DNA of 64,000 nucleotides from Prevotella sp. P6B1 (GCF_000702825.1 NZ_JNKF01000013.1:186001-250000), one strand, 5' to 3'. Positions 44,755 to 52,319 are shown, counted from the stretch's first letter. Program-made: numbers and translations. The notes: a model not told the origin generated them from the letters alone.

Positions 44755-47085
44755 CACTACCTTCCTAAACCTCCCCTCGTCGGTGAGCATCACCAGCCCT
44801 TGTTTGCGCCAGTTCTTCAGCATCTGCTGCACGCTGTTGCGCGTCACGTCGGCACCTTTCACGGCTATACAGAACTGCATGGCCTGTTCGAAACTGAACT
44901 GCGGGTCGAGGCGCTCGAAGATGGAGTCGTTTTTGGAGCGGCGCATCCTGCTGCTGGCCACACCGGCATAGTCGCGACTGCGGTAGGCTGCCTCAATGCG
45001 CTCACGGAAAAAGTAGAGGGCGCTATCCAGCAGCTGGTCGGCTATCACATCATAGAGGTCGAGCATGGCGGCGGTCTGGGTCTTCAGCAGCATCTCCTTC
45101 CACAGGTTGGGATGCTGTTTCAGCTGTGTTTCGGCACCGTTGAGTCCGTGCTTCTGTATGAGCTGTTCGCACACCTTGCAGAGCATCAGGCAGCACACCA
45201 TGCGCTGGGCGGTGACGCAGGTACGGAATCGCTCGCGGGCCTTCACACGGTCGTCGCTCATCATGGCTTCGAGTCGTATCTTCTCCAACCACTCGCGGCC
45301 CTTGGCCTCCAGCTTGGGCAGCACCACCGCGCCTGCCATCAGCGGCAACAGGTGAGCCACCTGCTGTATGCGCTCAGTCTGTCGGCTGGTCAGCACGTAG
45401 GGCTTGTCCTCCAGCGGCGCATAGGTGTTGTCGGGTGTCTGCGACAGGGCGATACGGCTCTGAAAGCCATCGGTATAGTTGGTCACCACACGGTAGAGGG
45501 CATCGGGTGTGCCGCACATCACCACATTCCACAGCAGTTGCTTGATGTGTACATTCACCGCCTCGGCGCTCTTGGCCTCGCGGTCGTACTTACTGCCGTC
45601 GTAGCTCTGGCGCAGCAGCACCGAGAAGTCGCTCATGGCCGACCGCCACTTCTGCGCCACGGTGTCGGCCTCGGGGGTGAACGAGAAGGCGTGCTTGCCC
45701 TCCACGTTGGCCAGTCGTTCAGCCAGGTTGGCCACGGTGTTGTTCAGCGGTATGTAGCGCACGGGCAACTTGGGTTCCTCGGGCTGCTCCTTCTTGTTTT
45801 TGGCAGCGCGCTTCTTGCGGCGGAACTCGGCTTCCTGCGCCTGATACATCTCGTCGAGTGCCGACACCTCGCTCATCCAGGCATCAACCACGGGGTCGAT
45901 GTCGCCCTTCCTGCTGGCAAACTCGCCCACGATATACGATATCAGGTTGAGTCCGCGCACATGGCCGTGCACATCGAGCCTGACACCCGTGGCGAGCGCG
46001 CCTATGCAGGGGCACACCGCCGTGATAACCGGCATGGCGAGATCGGGGCCCACGGCGTCGATACTGTCCTTGATACCCTGCGGCAACTTAGGGAATTTTT
46101 TTCGCAGCGGACTACAGGACTTCTGGTATTCTGTTTCTTCATCATCAGCAGCGGCAGAATCAGTAATGTTAGTCCTGTTTTCCACTGCTAAGAGATTAAG
46201 TACATTGCGTAGGCGCTGTGGAAATCCATTGTACTCCGAGCTCAGGGCGTTCTTGATTTTCGCACGCTTCTCTTCGGGGGTGAAGCCGTCGTAGCAGGGG
46301 ATGACCTGATCCAGCCAGTCGGCATTCTTAGCGCAGATGTGGCGCAGGTCGCAAGCCAACTGGAAGGTCAGCGTGTCGCGGTCGCCCTCGGTGGGTTCGA
46401 AGCCCTGGTTGTTCACCTCCCAGTACTTACGGATAATCGTCTCAAACGGTATGCCGTGGTACTGCGTGGGGAAGGTTTTTCGCAGCGGACTACAGGACTT
46501 CTGGTCTTTTTCTTCTTGAGAATTGCCAACGGAATCAGTCCTGTTAGTCCTGTGGTCCGCTGCTAAATCAATCTCAAAGATGCTGTCGTCGAGGTAGATC
46601 AGCTCGTGGGCTGATGTGGTGAAGAATACACGCGTGATGTCCTTGGCCTGTGCATCGTAGGCGACGCCCAGCAGATTGCTCGCCCATTTCAGGTTGCCCA
46701 CCTGGTCGAGTTCGGGCTTTCGGCGGAATACCAGATGGAAGCCACCGCCACGGGCACTCTCCTCGAGCATGAGCAGCCCCAGCTCCTCCTTTTTGTTCAG
46801 GATGCGTTCACGGATGGCGGGCATCTCATCGGGCGCCAGGTGGTCGATATCCATGCCAACAGTGGTGCTCATACGGGTGCTGCCTTTCAAGGTGCCATCG
46901 TCGTTGGGCAGGCAGCTGTAGTTCATCTGCACGAGCTTGTGTTTCAAGCCCTCCTCGCCCCCACGGATGCGCTGTACCAGTTGCTGCTGTTCGCCACCAT
47001 TACGCAGCGCCATATACTCCTCTCTCGAACGGACGGGGCGCATCATCTTCACCCCATCCTTATAATAAATCAAATGTGTGCTCAT
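44743..47085 (-). CDS. VirE/BT4734-type primase-helicase-like protein (DUF3987 group)
   Basis: 780 residues. N-terminal BT4734-like/VirE_N region (about 40-170, with TTVGMDIDHLAPDEMPAIRERIL and ESARGGGFHLVFRR), a primase-C-like helical region (about 205-295), and a helicase-like DUF3987 region (about 340-720) with the RIALSQTPDNTYA segment. The site where a P-loop is expected reads VGEFASRKGD, with Arg in place of the usual Gly. Two palindromic elements are inserted in frame at residues about 175-201 and 300-328, each at a domain border. Such proteins occur in mobile and capsule-linked loci of Bacteroidota together with HU-like and smalltalk genes. Confidence 0.82.
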   Translation of the reverse strand: MSTHLIYYKDGVKMMRPVRSREEYMALRNGGEQQQLVQRIRGGEEGLKHKLVQMNYSCLPNDDGTLKGSTRMSTTVGMDIDHLAPDEMPAIRERILNKKEELGLLMLEESARGGGFHLVFRRKPELDQVGNLKWASNLLGVAYDAQAKDITRVFFTTSAHELIYLDDSIFEIDLAADHRTNRTDSVGNSQEEKDQKSCSPLRKTFPTQYHGIPFETIIRKYWEVNNQGFEPTEGDRDTLTFQLACDLRHICAKNADWLDQVIPCYDGFTPEEKRAKIKNALSSEYNGFPQRLRNVLNLLAVENRTNITDSAAADDEETEYQKSCSPLRKKFPKLPQGIKDSIDAVGPDLAMPVITAVCPCIGALATGVRLDVHGHVRGLNLISYIVGEFASRKGDIDPVVDAWMSEVSALDEMYQAQEAEFRRKKRAAKNKKEQPEEPKLPVRYIPLNNTVANLAERLANVEGKHAFSFTPEADTVAQKWRSAMSDFSVLLRQSYDGSKYDREAKSAEAVNVHIKQLLWNVVMCGTPDALYRVVTNYTDGFQSRIALSQTPDNTYAPLEDKPYVLTSRQTERIQQVAHLLPLMAGAVVLPKLEAKGREWLEKIRLEAMMSDDRVKARERFRTCVTAQRMVCCLMLCKVCEQLIQKHGLNGAETQLKQHPNLWKEMLLKTQTAAMLDLYDVIADQLLDSALYFFRERIEAAYRSRDYAGVASSRMRRSKNDSIFERLDPQFSFEQAMQFCIAVKGADVTRNSVQQMLKNWRKQGLVMLTDEGRFRKVVNSQ
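46104..46188. repeat. Palindromic element, in-frame copy 2 (85 bp)
   Basis: Arms GCAGCGGACTACAGGACT (46104-46121) and AGTCCTGTTTTCCACTGC (46171-46188), 15 of 18 complementary. On the coding strand it encodes residues about 300-328 of the VirE-type protein, including NRTN and QKSCSPLRK. Confidence 0.88.
46482..46563. repeat. Palindromic element, in-frame copy 1 (82 bp)
   Basis: Arms GCAGCGGACTACAGGACT (46482-46499) and AGTCCTGTGGTCCGCTGC (46546-46563), 17 of 18 complementary. It encodes residues about 175-201 of the same protein, in the same reading phase as copy 2, again with NRTD and QKSCSPLRK. Confidence 0.9.
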
Positions 47086-47103
47086 TGCTTAATAAAAAAA
47101 TAA

Positions 47104-47802
47104 TTAGAAATTTGGATAGCCCAGTTTAGCGTTCAGGAATCGCAGGCCGTCCATGGTCCAGGTCATATAGACCTTCACCTTCTTCTGGCCTTTCAGACTA
47201 TAGGATACGTGCGTGCGCAGGCGAACCAGATTGCGGTCGGCCAGATCGTCAGAGATGTTCCAATGGCCACCACGACGGTACTGGATGCCCATATCGCGCA
47301 GGATGGCGTTGAAGTCGAAGGTGGCCATGTTAAACGTCTTGGCCACCTGCGTAGCGGTCAGTGTATCCTCAGCGGGCTCGTTAAGCATGCGCAGGGTGCG
47401 ACCAACGATTACATCGGCACGGTTCAGGATTTCCTCGGCTGAGAGGTCGCGGCCATCAGCAGCGCGGGTTGGAATGTAACCGCCCGTACGGCGAATCTGT
47501 GGCAGCACCTCGCTGGTAACCCAGCGCTTAAAGGCCTTGGCCTGTGGCAACTTCGAAGAGAGGATGAGTGCGTAAAGTCCGCTCTCGTTGATGATGATGA
47601 CGCTTCGAGCTTGACCTGACAGAACGAATCGTTCGGTCAGCTTATCGTCGTCATCAATATGGTCACGAATAGCTTTCGGGGTATTTGCATACCCCAATGC
47701 TGTGGCTACGTCCTTTGCCACAAACATGATTTGGTTATTAACCAGGCAAGTACGAATCTCGCCGAAAATTTCACTAGTAAATACCTGTATTTCTGTTTTC
47801 AT
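47104..47802 (-). CDS. BRO-family (Bro-N) antirepressor-like protein
   Basis: 232 residues from MKTEIQVFTSEIFGEIRT; a longer frame upstream has no supporting features. The Bro-N domain (about 8-105) shows FVAKDVATALGYANTPKAIRDHID and ESGLYALILSSKLPQAKAFKRWVTSEVLPQIRRTG. The C-terminal part (about 120-232) is a KilA-C-like domain with ATQVAKTFNMATFDFNAILRDMGIQYRR. Such proteins act as DNA-binding antirepressors in phages and integrated elements. It lies 18 bases before the VirE-type gene. Confidence 0.88.
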   Translation of the reverse strand: MKTEIQVFTSEIFGEIRTCLVNNQIMFVAKDVATALGYANTPKAIRDHIDDDDKLTERFVLSGQARSVIIINESGLYALILSSKLPQAKAFKRWVTSEVLPQIRRTGGYIPTRAADGRDLSAEEILNRADVIVGRTLRMLNEPAEDTLTATQVAKTFNMATFDFNAILRDMGIQYRRGGHWNISDDLADRNLVRLRTHVSYSLKGQKKVKVYMTWTMDGLRFLNAKLGYPNF

Positions 47803-47893
47803 AATTCTGAGTTGTTTAAGCGAGAAGAAGTTTCGGATTCCTTGGCCATTTACTCGAGAAAATCCTCCTCGGCTCCAACTCATGGGTTATACA

Positions 47894-48178
47894 TTATTTA
47901 TTAAGCTTTACGATATCCGTGGCAAGGATTTCCTGGAACACTTGCCCTTGATATTCGTGGGTAGAGAAACGAAGGGTGGCTGCTACCACATCGCCTTCGT
48001 AGAACCTGCACGCCGCCAGATTGCCCAGCATAGCGCACACATACTCGTTTTCGAACTTAGATCCCCCCAGCTCGCGCAGCACGATGTTGCACTTCCGGAT
48101 TGATCCACCCTCGGCCTTAGCCGACTGTACGCCGAAGGCCTCGCCCTGACGCACTACTCTTAAGATTTTTGTTTCCAT
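47894..48178 (-). CDS. Small OB-fold-like protein of the accessory cluster
   Basis: 94 residues, beta-rich, with five probable strands and the segment YEGDVVAATLRFSTHEYQGQ, which resembles SSB/DUF3127-type OB-folds of Bacteroidota. The single-stranded DNA-binding role is inferred from this resemblance and from the primase-like neighbour. It has its own -7 box upstream and leads into the BRO and VirE-type genes. Confidence 0.65.
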   Translation of the reverse strand: METKILRVVRQGEAFGVQSAKAEGGSIRKCNIVLRELGGSKFENEYVCAMLGNLAACRFYEGDVVAATLRFSTHEYQGQVFQEILATDIVKLNK

Positions 48179-48235
48179 TGTATCAATAAGTCAAAGAACT
48201 ACGGGGCACTCGCCATCGCAACTTGCTTGCGGTGG

Positions 48236-48243
48236 CAAAGGTA
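48236..48243 (-). promoter_or_regulatory. -7 element of the OB-fold/BRO/VirE-type unit
   Basis: TACCTTTG on the minus strand, 57 bases before the ATG. The T-rich tail of the preceding terminator ends just upstream. Confidence 0.65.
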
Positions 48244-48262
48244 CGGCGAATAAAACACAAAA

Positions 48263-48293
48263 ACCCCCTACGCAGGGGGTACGCGTAGGGGGT
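48263..48293 (-). terminator. Terminator with two alternative stems after the IHDN genes
   Basis: Perfect 11-bp stem ACCCCCTACGC/GCGTAGGGGGT; a shorter alternative pairs CCCCC with the AGGGGG in the loop. On the minus strand it is followed by TTTTTGTGTTTT. Confidence 0.82.
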
Positions 48294-48318
48294 ACTAATT
48301 GATACAAGCAGCTGATTA

Positions 48319-48711
48319 TCAGCCCAAAACAGTTTTAAGTCGTTCTTGGAATTTCAACGTCTTCCGTTGGCCGAGAGCGGTATTATAGTCGCCACGCATG
48401 TTGTTACGATGCCACAACTGCTCAAAAAACTTCCATTTATTAGCAATGCCCAGCCTTTCGGCCAGCATGTCGGCTATCATCGCAGCCTCAGGGCGCGACA
48501 CAGTGGGCTGACCGACGTCGTCCACCCAACCTGCCTGCTGCACCTTGTGCCACAACTCACTATCAGCCAACACGTCGGGCACATCACTCTCCATGGGCGC
48601 CAGCTGGTTGTCGCCGATGCGCAGCTGCGCTTTGTCCACCGATAGGTTTACCGTCTGGTTGTCGTGGATATCCACGTACGAACCCTGCACATAGATCGTA
48701 TTTCCTGCCAT
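48319..48711 (-). CDS. IHDN-motif protein 2 (N-terminal motif)
   Basis: 130 residues from MAGNTIYVQGSYVDIHDN; the longer upstream start overlaps the preceding gene. The N-terminus carries GSYVDIHDNQTVNLSV. The remainder is helical, with a C-terminal domain NKWKFFEQLWHRNNMRGDYNTALGQ common to many uncharacterised Bacteroidota proteins. It starts 10 bases after the stop of the previous gene, which ends in a nearly identical motif. No function known; the two products may contact each other through the motif. Confidence 0.72.
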   Translation of the reverse strand: MAGNTIYVQGSYVDIHDNQTVNLSVDKAQLRIGDNQLAPMESDVPDVLADSELWHKVQQAGWVDDVGQPTVSRPEAAMIADMLAERLGIANKWKFFEQLWHRNNMRGDYNTALGQRKTLKFQERLKTVLG

Positions 48712-48721
48712 ATCAGTAAAA

Positions 48722-49021
48722 CTATTGCTTAACGTTAATACCAACACAGGAGTTGTCGTGGATGTCGTTGTAGTTGCCCGCAACGTTCACCACCTTCGGC
48801 TCCTCGATAATAATACTCACGGCAGCCGGGCCATTGCTCCTCACTTCGCTGAGTTCGCTGTTAAGGCGGTCGATTTCTGAGAGAAGTTCGTCAGTAACCT
48901 CCATCAGCCGCATCAGGTTGACCTTGTGCTCCAGTTCCTCTTTCAGCCTATCGATTTCGCGAGAAAGCATTCGCCGGGCGCCATCCTGCCAGTCTTTAAG
49001 TTCTTCCAAATTTGTTTCCAT
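48722..49021 (-). CDS. IHDN-motif protein 1 (coiled coil, C-terminal motif)
   Basis: 99 residues. Residues about 5-60 are a strong coiled coil (ARRMLSREIDRLKEELEHKV...), then a short link and the C-terminal GNYNDIHDNSCVGINV. No signal or membrane segment. It is first of a two-gene unit with IHDN protein 2. A coiled-coil oligomer presenting a short beta tag is what the sequence suggests; the role is unknown. Confidence 0.7.
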   Translation of the reverse strand: METNLEELKDWQDGARRMLSREIDRLKEELEHKVNLMRLMEVTDELLSEIDRLNSELSEVRSNGPAAVSIIIEEPKVVNVAGNYNDIHDNSCVGINVKQ

Positions 49022-49086
49022 ACCAGTTTACTTTTGGGTTTTAATATTAAGTTTGTTATTTATGAATTTGATTCTGGCTGCAAAAT

Positions 49087-49125
49087 AAAAAGGAGGCTGT
49101 CCCATAAGTCAGGACACCCCCTTTT
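49087..49125 (-). terminator. Terminator of the WYL regulator gene
   Basis: Imperfect stem: AAAAAGGAGGCTGTCC against GGACACCCCCTTTT with one bulge, followed on the minus strand by TTTTTATTTTG. That T-rich tail also forms the near -7 box (TTATTTTG) of the IHDN gene pair. Confidence 0.75.
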
Positions 49126-49168
49126 CTTTTAACTAAAATTAAGTATTCTGGTGCGGATTTAACGGTTA

Positions 49169-50071
49169 TTAGTACCATTTTCGGGCATTATCTATCATTT
49201 CCATCATTTTCAGGCGCACGTCCTCGGGCTCAAGCACCTCGATGCCATCGCCGTGCGACAGCAGCTCGCCCAGGAAATCGACCGTAGGACGGATATCGAA
49301 CGAGAAGTCGGTGTAGGCAGCGCCCGATGGCAGTGTGCCCGACTGCAGTTCGCGCTGCGAGTGGTGCAGCGGCAGTGTGCGCAGGTAGTTGGGCGCCCAC
49401 CTGTGCGCCCTCACCACCAAGTGGGTCAGCGGCTCGTCGGTAGTCATCACGCCGTAGTACTCACCGAAATAGTCCTGCGCGCTGAATCCCTCGGGCAGCA
49501 GGAAACTCTCGTCGGTCAGCTGCACATCCTGCATGCGGTCGAGCGCGTAGATGGCGTAGTGGCGACCGGTGAACGACAGCAGGTACCATCGCTGGCGGAA
49601 CAGCTTGATGGCATAGGGCTCAACCACCTTGTCGTAGCTCTCGGCACCGAAGCGCTGATAGCGCATCAGTATCTTCCTGCCCAACTTGATGGCCTGTATG
49701 ATGGTGGCCAGGAACTCTACGCCGGCAGGCACACTCTCAAGCACCACACGGTCCTTGATCGACATGCTGTCGCTCAGCACGCCATGCACCGCCAGCGTTG
49801 AGAACATCCAGCGCTCCAGACTGTCGTCGCCCAGTCTGCTGGGGTTGGCGATATAGTAGCGGTAAGTATTCGGTGTGCAGCGGATGTCGATGCCGAACAT
49901 GTCGGCGATGGCATCGCGATGGCGGTTGAACGACGATCGCACCAACAGGTTACCCTCGGCCACCCTATCGTCGCACCACTTCTGGCTCAGCTCCTCAAAC
50001 GTCAGCTCTCCGTGTCTGCTGAGCGTATGGATGATCCAGATGTACTGATGGAAAATCTGCGCTGGTCTCAT
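49169..50071 (-). CDS. WYL-domain transcriptional regulator
   Basis: 300 residues. An N-terminal winged helix (about 1-65, LSRHGELTFEELSQKW...SSFNRHRDAI), then a WYL domain (about 135-205) with RYQRFGAESYDKVVEPYAIKLFRQRWYLLSF and a WCX-like C-terminal extension. WYL regulators control phage-defence and DNA-damage genes in many bacteria and sense nucleic acid ligands. It has its own promoter and terminator and lies directly upstream of the IHDN/OB-fold/BRO/VirE-type cluster, which it may control. Confidence 0.88.
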   Translation of the reverse strand: MRPAQIFHQYIWIIHTLSRHGELTFEELSQKWCDDRVAEGNLLVRSSFNRHRDAIADMFGIDIRCTPNTYRYYIANPSRLGDDSLERWMFSTLAVHGVLSDSMSIKDRVVLESVPAGVEFLATIIQAIKLGRKILMRYQRFGAESYDKVVEPYAIKLFRQRWYLLSFTGRHYAIYALDRMQDVQLTDESFLLPEGFSAQDYFGEYYGVMTTDEPLTHLVVRAHRWAPNYLRTLPLHHSQRELQSGTLPSGAAYTDFSFDIRPTVDFLGELLSHGDGIEVLEPEDVRLKMMEMIDNARKWY

Positions 50072-50113
50072 AGGTTTTTTAAATAATCAGTTTATCATTC
50101 TATCTTCGGCTGG

Positions 50114-50145
50114 CAAAAGTACAACAAATAAGCGAAACCGCCAAA
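50114..50145 (-). promoter_or_regulatory. Promoter of the WYL regulator
   Basis: Minus strand: TTTG (50142-50145), 20 bases, TACTTTTG (50114-50121). Confidence 0.8.
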
Positions 50146-50259
50146 CAATCCGCGCGATTTCGTTAAGCAGAGTCACCATTTTTTGTAACCAGAATTGTAA
50201 CCAAGACTTGTTTTTTTCCGATTTTTTTCTATAAATGTGATCAAAAACGAAAAAAAACG

Positions 50260-50299
50260 TTCACAAATTTGTGAATATCAAATATTAGTATTATCTTTG
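50260..50299 (+). promoter_or_regulatory. Promoter and palindromic operator of higBA
   Basis: TTTG (50268-50271), 20 bases, TATCTTTG (50292-50299). The -33 element is the centre of a perfect 16-bp palindrome TTCACAAATTTGTGAA (50260-50275), a likely antitoxin operator. Confidence 0.82.
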
Positions 50300-50321
50300 C
50301 CACCGAAACAATATACAAGTT

Positions 50322-50639
50322 ATGATCGTTACTTTCGAAGAAGATTATCTAAGAGAGCTCTACGTAGATGGGAAGGCCAGCGATAAACAACATCGCTTCC
50401 AGCCTCAGATTGTCAGAAAGTACACCAGAGTGGTTGACCTGATGAAGGCTCAGGCAAACGTGATGGGGCTGACAAAATATGGCGGGTTGCATTACGAACA
50501 TCTACACGGTGACAAAGAAGGTATCTCATCGGTTAAGATAAACGATCAATATCGCTTAGAATTCCGAGAAATTCTTGAAGGCGATAAAACCATTGCAGAA
50601 GTGGTTAGTTTAACAGAATTGTCGAACCATTATAAATAG
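50322..50639 (+). CDS. higB: HigB-type toxin (RelE superfamily)
   Basis: 105 residues, compact alpha/beta fold without signal. The segments LMKAQANVMGLTKYGGLHYEHLHGDKEG and ISSVKINDQYRLEFRE match HigB-like mRNA interferases, with the expected basic surface and the R-x-E/F region near the C-terminus. Known role: ribosome-dependent mRNA cleavage. The toxin precedes the antitoxin, as is usual for HigBA; the gap is 7 bases. Confidence 0.87.
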   Translation: MIVTFEEDYLRELYVDGKASDKQHRFQPQIVRKYTRVVDLMKAQANVMGLTKYGGLHYEHLHGDKEGISSVKINDQYRLEFREILEGDKTIAEVVSLTELSNHYK

Positions 50640-50646
50640 AAAAGAT

Positions 50647-50991
50647 ATGGTACACGTAGAGGGAAAAGACGACAGAATGGTTGCCAACAATTTAGAACCG
50701 CACTACCTGACTCACCCGGGCGAAGTGATTAAGGACGAACTGGAGTTTCGTGGCATCAGTCAGCGCCGCCTGGCAGCTGAGATTGGCGTGCCTGCCAGTC
50801 AGCTGAACGAGGTGCTGAACGCCAAACGACCTCTGAGCACAGAGATGGCACTGCTCATCGAGCAGGCTTTAGGACTGGATGCTACGCCATTATTAACGCT
50901 GCAAATGAATTATAACCTGCTATCGGTAAAACGCAACAAATCATTCTTGGAGCGACTAAAGGACATACCTAGAATCGCAGCGGTATTTTAA
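50647..50991 (+). CDS. higA: HigA-type antitoxin (XRE helix-turn-helix)
   Basis: 114 residues. The HigA signature LTHPGEVIKDELEFRGISQRRLAAEIGVPASQLNEVLNAKRPLSTEMALLIEQAL covers about residues 21-75. It neutralises HigB and, with HigB, represses the operon; the palindrome over the -33 box is the likely binding site. It is followed after 11 bases by a perfect 13-bp inverted repeat. Confidence 0.9.
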   Translation: MVHVEGKDDRMVANNLEPHYLTHPGEVIKDELEFRGISQRRLAAEIGVPASQLNEVLNAKRPLSTEMALLIEQALGLDATPLLTLQMNYNLLSVKRNKSFLERLKDIPRIAAVF

Positions 50992-51002
50992 CCCTGCAAC
51001 AA

Positions 51003-51029
51003 TGGTAGTCGCAAAATTTGCGACTACCA
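51003..51029. repeat. Perfect 13-bp inverted repeat after higA
   Basis: TGGTAGTCGCAAA, one base, TTTGCGACTACCA. It lies between the converging higA and DUF4923 genes. There is no T run on the plus side, so it is a weak bidirectional terminator or a protein-binding palindrome. Confidence 0.8.
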
Positions 51030-51047
51030 CTGCTATAGTCGAGGGGA

Positions 51048-51695
51048 TCACTGCTTTTTCAGGGTGATGCCGGCTTGCATGCCCTTAGCGGTCTTCAGCA
51101 ACGAGGAGATCGTCTTGATGCTGCTGTTTGTGGAGTTGGAGCCTAACGATTGGAACATGGTCAGCAACTTCGTAGCATCGGTCACAAACTGCATGTTCTT
51201 ACCGCTCAACTGGGTGGTGATCGATAGCGCCTGAATAGTGGCGATGGTGAGCTGAAGCTTCGAGTCGACTACTTTCCACTGGCCACTCATGGTCTTGCCC
51301 TTCAAGGTCTCGGTGAACGTGCCGTCTTCATTGAACGTGATGGTAAACGTGCCGGGCGTGAAACCACACTGCGTGAGATAGCTCTGCAGCTTGCTTTCCA
51401 CCTTGCCGGCGGCCAGCTTGTAGGCGGCACTCGTGAGGATATTGTCCGACTCGAGCACGATGGCGGGCTCTGCATACACCCACGTACCGACAATGTTCTT
51501 CGACGTGGCCTGTTTGTTATTTGAGAAAACGGTGGTGAGACTGGAAATCAGATCGTCGCCCGATGATGAACTGTCGGACGAAGCTGATTTAACCACTTTT
51601 CCCAAAACATTGCCCAAATTAATCTGGGCCTGTGCGTTGCCTGTAAGCAACATGGCAAAACCGAGAACGGCTACCCTTAAAATATTCTTTTTCAT
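51048..51695 (-). CDS. DUF4923-family exported protein
   Basis: 215 residues from MKKNILRVAVLGFAMLLTG, a signal peptide ending at AQA; a longer frame contains the promoter and a duplicated terminator. The body has the DUF4923 pattern: KNIVGTWVYAEPAIVLESDNILTSA, TFNEDGTFTETLKGKTMSGQWKV and the C-terminal SLLKTAKGMQAGITLKK. The beta-rich centre resembles a lipocalin-like barrel. Function unknown; widespread in Bacteroidales. Confidence 0.88.
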   Translation of the reverse strand: MKKNILRVAVLGFAMLLTGNAQAQINLGNVLGKVVKSASSDSSSSGDDLISSLTTVFSNNKQATSKNIVGTWVYAEPAIVLESDNILTSAAYKLAAGKVESKLQSYLTQCGFTPGTFTITFNEDGTFTETLKGKTMSGQWKVVDSKLQLTIATIQALSITTQLSGKNMQFVTDATKLLTMFQSLGSNSTNSSIKTISSLLKTAKGMQAGITLKKQ

Positions 51696-51716
51696 CCTAT
51701 TTAAGATTTTTCTCTG

Positions 51717-51748
51717 CAAAGATAATACTTTCCGGCGATTATTGCAAG
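51717..51748 (-). promoter_or_regulatory. Promoter of the DUF4923 gene
   Basis: Minus strand: CTTG (51745-51748), 20 bases, TATCTTTG (51717-51724). The -33 part lies within the duplicated terminator sequence. Confidence 0.68.
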
Positions 51749-51802
51749 CATCCGTGCAGAAAAAAATACAATGCAGACAAGCTTCACAGCTTATCTGCAT
51801 TT
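51741..51802 (-). terminator. Terminator of the GNAT gene; first copy of a 62-bp duplicated sequence
   Basis: Stem AATGCAGACAAGCT/AGCTTATCTGCATT (13 of 14 paired, one G-T) with loop TCAC. On the minus strand it is followed by a seven-T run. The whole 62 bp recurs, with one base deleted, at 54489-54549. Confidence 0.85.
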
Positions 51803-51804
51803 CT

Positions 51805-52281
51805 TTACGTTAAATTGAGCTCCATCAGGATGTCGCAACGTTCATAGGCTTTGCCCTTCAGTGGAATTTCCTTGAATCCCAGTTTGCGATACAAGGAGAT
51901 GGAAGCTTTCAACTGTGTGTTGCCTTCAAGGAAGATACGTTTGATGTCGTGTTGGCGCGCATATTTGAGTAATGCCTCTCCCAGGGCATAGCCTATACCT
52001 CTGCCTTGTGCCTCAGGTGATACGGCCATCTTAGCTAATTCATAGATGTCTGATTCTGGATGCGGTTTTAGTGCACAGCAACCTACCACCTGTCCACTGT
52101 CATCAACAGCCAGGAATATCTGCCCACCGCGCCCAATAATGCAGTCGTCAATATGCGCAAAGGTGTCCAAATCAGACTGTTCCAGTCCGAAATAAGTCTC
52201 TATCCATTGCTTGTTCAACTGGATAAAGTCCTGTTTGTACTGTGGCTCGTAGGTACTGCGATCTATTGATATAACCTCCAT
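51805..52281 (-). CDS. GNAT-family N-acetyltransferase
   Basis: 158 residues from MEVISIDRSTYEPQYKQDF; an ATG 33 bases earlier is inside the -7 box. The acetyl-CoA binding motif A is visible as LAKMAVSPEAQGRGIGYALGEALL, and motif B as KRIFLEGNTQLKASISLYRKLGF. The substrate is unknown. Monocistronic, with its own promoter and terminator. Confidence 0.9.
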   Translation of the reverse strand: MEVISIDRSTYEPQYKQDFIQLNKQWIETYFGLEQSDLDTFAHIDDCIIGRGGQIFLAVDDSGQVVGCCALKPHPESDIYELAKMAVSPEAQGRGIGYALGEALLKYARQHDIKRIFLEGNTQLKASISLYRKLGFKEIPLKGKAYERCDILMELNLT

Positions 52282-52311
52282 AGTCAAACTTAGTTTTTGT
52301 GAATTTGCGGG

Positions 52312-52319
52312 CAAAGGTA
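52312..52319 (-). promoter_or_regulatory. -7 element of the GNAT gene
   Basis: TACCTTTG on the minus strand; the -33 region is CAAA-rich but not at consensus spacing. Confidence 0.6.

Noticed and set aside
44746..46191. A 481-codon open frame on the plus strand opposite the VirE-type gene
   Set aside because: Composition (His/Leu-rich, no domain) is that of an antisense shadow, and the minus-strand frame has clear homology.
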